NCBI GenBank assembly: GCA_964469485.1 | Contig: CAYXZP010000003.1 | Location: 1 to 64,000 of the forward strand | From: CAYXZP01 sp964469485 | GTDB lineage: Bacteria > Desulfobacterota > Binatia > UBA1149 > CAYXZP01 | DNA: 64,000 nt | Direction: 5' to 3' | Part shown: piece by piece, positions 61,070 to 64,000 of the stretch | How the letters are laid out: the number at the start of each line of letters is the position of its first letter | Position numbering within the stretch: position 1 is the first letter of the stretch | The notes under the pieces: model-generated | Databases searched by the model: none | Told to the model about the DNA's origin: nothing | Seen by the model: only the letters and a program-made list of their open reading frames with translations | Translations under genes and position numbers: made by a program

Positions 61070-62407
61070 ATGCTGACCATAGACGACCTCGAAGCCGGCT
61101 TTCACGAGGGCGCCAAGCCGCCGGAGCGTTGGCGGCTCGGCGTCGAACACGAAAGCCCGGCCGTTGACGCCGGGGGCAACTCCATTCCCTACGACGGCGC
61201 CTCCGGTGTCGGTGCCGTGCTCGCGGCCATGGCCGAGGGCTCGGCCTGGGAGAAGGTGCTCGAGGGTGACCGGCTCATCGGACTGAGCGGCGAGGGAGCC
61301 TCGATCACGCTCGAGCCGGGGGGCCAGATCGAGATGTCGGGCCGGCTGTGGGCCTCGGTGCACGAGGCCAGGCAAGAGATCGACACCCACATAGCCAGCC
61401 TCCTCGGCGTCGGCCGCAAGCTCGGCGTCCGTTTCCTTGGTAGCGGTGCCGTGCCCAAGACCCCGCTCGAGGCGACCGGCTGGATGCCCAAACGCCGCTA
61501 CGAGATCATGCGCGCGGTCATGAAACGCACCGGCACGCTGGGCCACCGCATGATGAAACACACGGCAACGGTCCAGTCCAACTTCGACTACGCGGACGAA
61601 ACCGATGCCCGCCTCAAGTTCCGGCTGTGCATGGCGCTGGTGCCCATACTGGTGGCCATGTCGGCCAACTCACCCGTGGTCGATGGACGGCTCACCGGTT
61701 ACAAGAGCTACCGCGCGCGGGTCTGGCGCGACACCGACCCCGACCGCTGCGGAGTATTGGGGTTCGCCTTCGACACCGAGTCCTTGTTTCGCGCCTACAC
61801 CGAGTACGCGCTCGACGTCCCGATGTACTTCCTTGCCCGCGGCGAGGATCTGGTTTCGGTCTGGCCAATGCCCTTCCGCGAGGTCCTGGCCAAGGGGTAC
61901 GACGGGCACGAGGCCACGCTCGAGGATTGGCGGCTCCACCTATCGACGATCTTTCCCGAGGTCAGGCTCAAGACCTACATAGAGATACGCTCGGCCGACA
62001 GCCAAAGCGCCGATCTGCTGCTCTCGACCCCGGCCTTTCTCAAGGGTCTTCTCTACGAGCGCGATTGCCTGGAAGCGGCTTTGGACCTGCTCGGGCGCTG
62101 GAGCTTCTCCGAACGCCTCGACAGCGGCGAGGAGGCCGCCCGCCACGGGCTGGCGGGCAGGGCCGGTCGCCATCGCCTGGCCGACTTTGCCAACGACCTC
62201 GTCGGCATTGCCCGAGCAGGCCTCGAGCGCCAGGACCGCCGCGACGAGCAGGGCCGTTCGGAGGCCGTCCACCTCGACCCCCTGGCCGAGGCCGTGGCCG
62301 GCGCAAGATGCCCCGCTGACGCTCTGATCGAAGCATGGCAGGGCCCCTGGGGCGGCAAGGTCGACCGGTTGATCGAGGAGCTCGACTACGCCCGCCAGCT
62401 TCCCTAG
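61070..62407 (+). CDS. gshA: Glutamate-cysteine ligase, plant/alphaproteobacterial type
   Basis: 445 aa from ATG 61070. The GCS2-type core is seen in RLGVEHESPAVD, ITLEPGGQIEMSG, MMKHTATVQSNFDYADE, the segment with YIEIRSADSQSAD, and VWRDTDPDRCG. It makes gamma-glutamylcysteine, the first step to glutathione, and fits with gloB at 40839. No gshB follows; the next gene is an S24-fold protein. EgtA-type ligases for ergothioneine are related, but the length and motifs favour GshA. Confidence 0.9.
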   Translation: MLTIDDLEAGFHEGAKPPERWRLGVEHESPAVDAGGNSIPYDGASGVGAVLAAMAEGSAWEKVLEGDRLIGLSGEGASITLEPGGQIEMSGRLWASVHEARQEIDTHIASLLGVGRKLGVRFLGSGAVPKTPLEATGWMPKRRYEIMRAVMKRTGTLGHRMMKHTATVQSNFDYADETDARLKFRLCMALVPILVAMSANSPVVDGRLTGYKSYRARVWRDTDPDRCGVLGFAFDTESLFRAYTEYALDVPMYFLARGEDLVSVWPMPFREVLAKGYDGHEATLEDWRLHLSTIFPEVRLKTYIEIRSADSQSADLLLSTPAFLKGLLYERDCLEAALDLLGRWSFSERLDSGEEAARHGLAGRAGRHRLADFANDLVGIARAGLERQDRRDEQGRSEAVHLDPLAEAVAGARCPADALIEAWQGPWGGKVDRLIEELDYARQLP

Positions 62408-62440
62408 ACCCGCCCTATGTGCGGTCGAGGGAAAACCCCA

Positions 62441-62469
62441 TTGATTTTCGTGTTTTTTTCGCCTACGAT
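62441..62469 (+). promoter_or_regulatory. Predicted sigma-70 promoter, apparently leaderless
   Basis: TTGATT (62441-62446), 17-base spacer, TACGAT (62464-62469), then 6 bases to GTG 62476, so transcription probably begins at the start codon itself. Confidence 0.5.
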
Positions 62470-62475
62470 CGTACT

Positions 62476-63291
62476 GTGCCTAGCGCGACCCGAGCAAGAC
62501 CCCAGCAGAGCCTGGCCAGCCCCAGCCTGGCCGGCTCCAGGGAGCGCCTTTCAGCAGCGCTCGTAGAGCGTGTCCTCGGCCTCCCGGCCGGCGCTTTCAA
62601 GAAGCGCCGCCTCTACGCTCTACGTCTTCTGTCGGAAAGCCTCCCTTTGCTCGGGGCCGCACGCGGCGACCATCTGATCGTCGAACCCGGCCGCCGCCTG
62701 GAGGATGGCCGTATGGCCGTAGTAAGGGCCGGTGCTGCGCTCACCGTGAGGCGGGTCACGCGCGATCCGGCCGGCCGCCTGCTGCTTGCCCCGGCCGACC
62801 CCGAGCTGCTGCCCTTCCCGACCCCGCCGGGCCGCCAAACAGTGGTAGGCACGGTGATCGGGACGGTGAGCAGCACAGACGGGCGGCTGCGGCTGGCCGC
62901 CAAAGGACAGCGCGAAGGCCCCGTAAGAAAAGGGCTTGCTCGTGCCCAGCCCGCCAGGCGTTCGGCGCGCAGGAGCCCGGGGCCCGGCGAGAAGCCCGAA
63001 CTGGCCAGAGACCGCCTGCTGGCCAATCTCGAGATGTGGCGGTCCTGGCAAGCCCGCCCGGCCGGCGGGTCGAGCCGTCACTACCAGCGGCTCGAAAGCC
63101 GGCTTTCAACGCTCCTTCTGTGCATGGAACAGACCGGCTCGGATGCCCCTAGCGGGCTAGCCGCGGCCTTGGTACGCGAGGCAGACAGCGTGGTCCGTGA
63201 CATGGGCCGGGCCGCCCGCGCGCTCGGTTTGGCACCGCCACCCTTCCGCTTGCCGGCCGCCGACACCGAGCGGCCCCGGCAGAGCGCCTAG
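62476..63291 (+). CDS. Degenerate S24/LexA-fold protein, probably non-proteolytic
   Basis: 271 aa from GTG 62476. Residues about 50-140 follow the S24 peptidase fold: GDHLIVEPGRRLEDGRMAVV, TVRRVTRDPAGRLLLAPAD and VVGTVIGTVSS. The catalytic Ser of SM is missing, and the Lys of TVKR is Arg (TVRR), so self-cleavage is unlikely. There is no clear HTH in the first 45 residues. The C-terminal half is basic and helical. It might be a regulator that has lost autoproteolysis. Confidence 0.6.
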   Translation: MPSATRARPQQSLASPSLAGSRERLSAALVERVLGLPAGAFKKRRLYALRLLSESLPLLGAARGDHLIVEPGRRLEDGRMAVVRAGAALTVRRVTRDPAGRLLLAPADPELLPFPTPPGRQTVVGTVIGTVSSTDGRLRLAAKGQREGPVRKGLARAQPARRSARRSPGPGEKPELARDRLLANLEMWRSWQARPAGGSSRHYQRLESRLSTLLLCMEQTGSDAPSGLAAALVREADSVVRDMGRAARALGLAPPPFRLPAADTERPRQSA

Positions 63292-63340
63292 CCCTAAAGC
63301 CACACTGTGCGTTACAAGCAGCCGTTGATCGAGATTCGGG

Positions 63341-63370
63341 TTGACAGTCGGCTGGACGGGGTGGTTTATT
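63341..63370 (+). promoter_or_regulatory. Predicted upstream promoter of the structured region
   Basis: TTGACA, a perfect -35 box (63341-63346), 18-base spacer, TTTATT (63365-63370). Transcription would begin near 63377 and pass through the stem at 63505-63567. Confidence 0.5.
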
Positions 63371-63619
63371 CCCCCCGCCGATAGGGGGCAGGCCGCCTGA
63401 CGGGGGGACCGGGCCTGGCCAGCGTCGGCATGAGGGGTTGACGGGCTTCGGGCCCAAAAAAAGAGGATGCGACCCGTAAAAAAACGGCCCTGGCGCTGAT
63501 TATTTGAGCCTTGGGCCCGTCATAACAGTGGTTAGGCCAAGGTCTTGGGACTTCGGCCAGAGGCTCATTTATAAGAGACGTTAATGCATGTGGCGTAGTT
63601 ATTTCATCGTAGTTCATAG

Positions 63620-63647
63620 TTGTTCAAGGGAGGGCGGGGTGTATAAT
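63620..63647 (+). promoter_or_regulatory. Strong predicted promoter of the gene at 63697
   Basis: TTGTTC (63620-63625), 16-base spacer, TATAAT, a perfect -10 box (63642-63647). The leader would be about 43 bases and includes the GGGAGGA ribosome site. Confidence 0.7.
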
Positions 63648-63696
63648 AACGCTCTGCATCACCGCGCACCCCGGGTATAGGGGGCGGGAGGAAAAC

Positions 63697-64000
63697 ATGG
63701 CTGATCGTTTCGTAAATCTCTTCGAGCCGGACACCTTGCTGCCGACACAGTATTTCGCGGCCTTCTCCCGTGAGGGCGGCCTGGTCCGTGAGCGCCGTCT
63801 CATGCTGGCCGTCCTGCAGGACGCCGTCGAGTGCTACCAGAAGTACGCACTGGCCCGTGATCCCAAGGGCCGCACGCTTTTCGAGGGCGCCGAAGAGTGG
63901 ATAGAGTCGGGGGAGCGCGACTGGCCCTTCTCCTACGAGAACATCTGCGAGATCCTAGGGCTCAACCCCGAGTACATCCGCCGTGGCCTGTCGAAATGGC
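63697..64000 (+). CDS. Uncharacterised protein, C-terminus cut by window edge
   Basis: At least 101 codons from ATG 63697, preceded by GGGAGGA at 63686-63692. No stop before the edge. The visible part is helical and aromatic (LMLAVLQDAVECYQKYALARDPKGRTLF, with EWIESGERDWPFSYENICEILGLNPEYIRRGL at the end); the last piece could be an HTH-like DNA-binding unit. I recognise no family. The strong promoter suggests high expression. Confidence 0.75.
   Translation, partial: MADRFVNLFEPDTLLPTQYFAAFSREGGLVRERRLMLAVLQDAVECYQKYALARDPKGRTLFEGAEEWIESGERDWPFSYENICEILGLNPEYIRRGLSKW

Larger units (their letters stand above)
63292..63696 (+). ncRNA. Intergenic region with a candidate structured RNA or leader
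   Basis: 405 bases without a gene, the only such gap in the window, and AT-richer than its neighbours. A long stem pairs 63505-63517 with 63555-63567: TGAGCCT and AGGCTCA are perfect, and the inner part pairs with two single-base bulges. Its loop holds a second hairpin CCAA-GGTC-TTGG (63537-63548). Two promoters (near 63341 and 63620) bracket it. I see no match to tmRNA, SRP RNA, RNase P, 6S or a known riboswitch. It could be a small RNA or the long leader of the gene at 63697. Confidence 0.4.

Noticed and set aside
63430..63490. Terminator with A-rich tracts after the S24-like gene
   Set aside because: The tracts are runs of A on the plus strand, not T, and no stem is followed by T. On the minus strand no gene needs it.

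Overview
The window is GC-rich, tightly packed bacterial chromosome with no sign of phage, plasmid, insertion sequence or CRISPR. Two 10-N runs (19219-19228 and 58067-58076) mark scaffold gaps, as in a metagenome-assembled genome. A UGA-containing DsbA-like gene, a Cys-type CcmE, a thick-walled set of Exb/TolR-type genes, lipoproteins and glutathione-related enzymes point to a Gram-negative bacterium, probably of the deltaproteobacterial sphere (Desulfobacterota, Myxococcota or Binatota-like). That placement is inference; no rRNA is present.

Layout. 1-4.4 kb: a JAMM protease (cut by the window edge), ketopantoate reductase, and a divergent PEP-carboxykinase-like protein of unknown role. 4.6-7.6 kb: the most notable locus, a periplasmic DsbA-like lipoprotein whose first active-site Cys codon is an in-frame TGA followed by a SECIS-like hairpin, flanked by two LPG-synthase-type membrane proteins and followed by a TPR protein. 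7.6-18 kb: endonuclease III, a Gfo/Idh/MocA oxidoreductase, DHH phosphoesterase, NUDIX, DASS transporter, VOC protein, metallo-beta-lactamase, aspartate-semialdehyde dehydrogenase, Nramp transporter, a papain-like hydrolase and a thioredoxin-like protein. 18-26.7 kb: a GT-C membrane transferase broken by a gap, MgtE, a YdjC deacetylase, a ClC channel with CBS domains, an exonuclease/GIY-YIG fusion and a ferredoxin fusion. 26.7-31.5 kb: a five-gene operon VWA - ExbB - ExbD - ExbD - TPR. 31.5-45.9 kb: mixed genes including a LysR regulator, Ddl, CoaE, glyoxalase II, lipoproteins, an M20 peptidase, a SIMPL protein and RlmE. 46-57.6 kb: UvrD/PcrA helicase, SDR and FAD enzymes, an alcohol dehydrogenase, DJ-1/PfpI, a free-standing E2 catalytic domain, PgeF, UvrA and dCMP deaminase. 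57.7-61 kb: tRNA-Gly(CCC) directly followed by a cytochrome c maturation operon ccmE-ccmF-ccmH-ccmI-like. 61-64 kb: glutamate-cysteine ligase, a degenerate S24-fold protein, a 405-base intergenic region with two promoters and strong RNA structure, and the start of an uncharacterised gene.

Shared themes. Thiol redox and envelope biology recur (seleno-DsbA, thioredoxin-like protein, Ccm system, GshA, glyoxalase II). Genes are packed so tightly that convergent pairs often share stop-codon bases, leaving no room for intrinsic terminators; only one convincing terminator was seen. Many start codons lie only 5-10 bases after a recognisable -10 box, which suggests that leaderless mRNAs are common in this organism, alongside genes with good Shine-Dalgarno sites.
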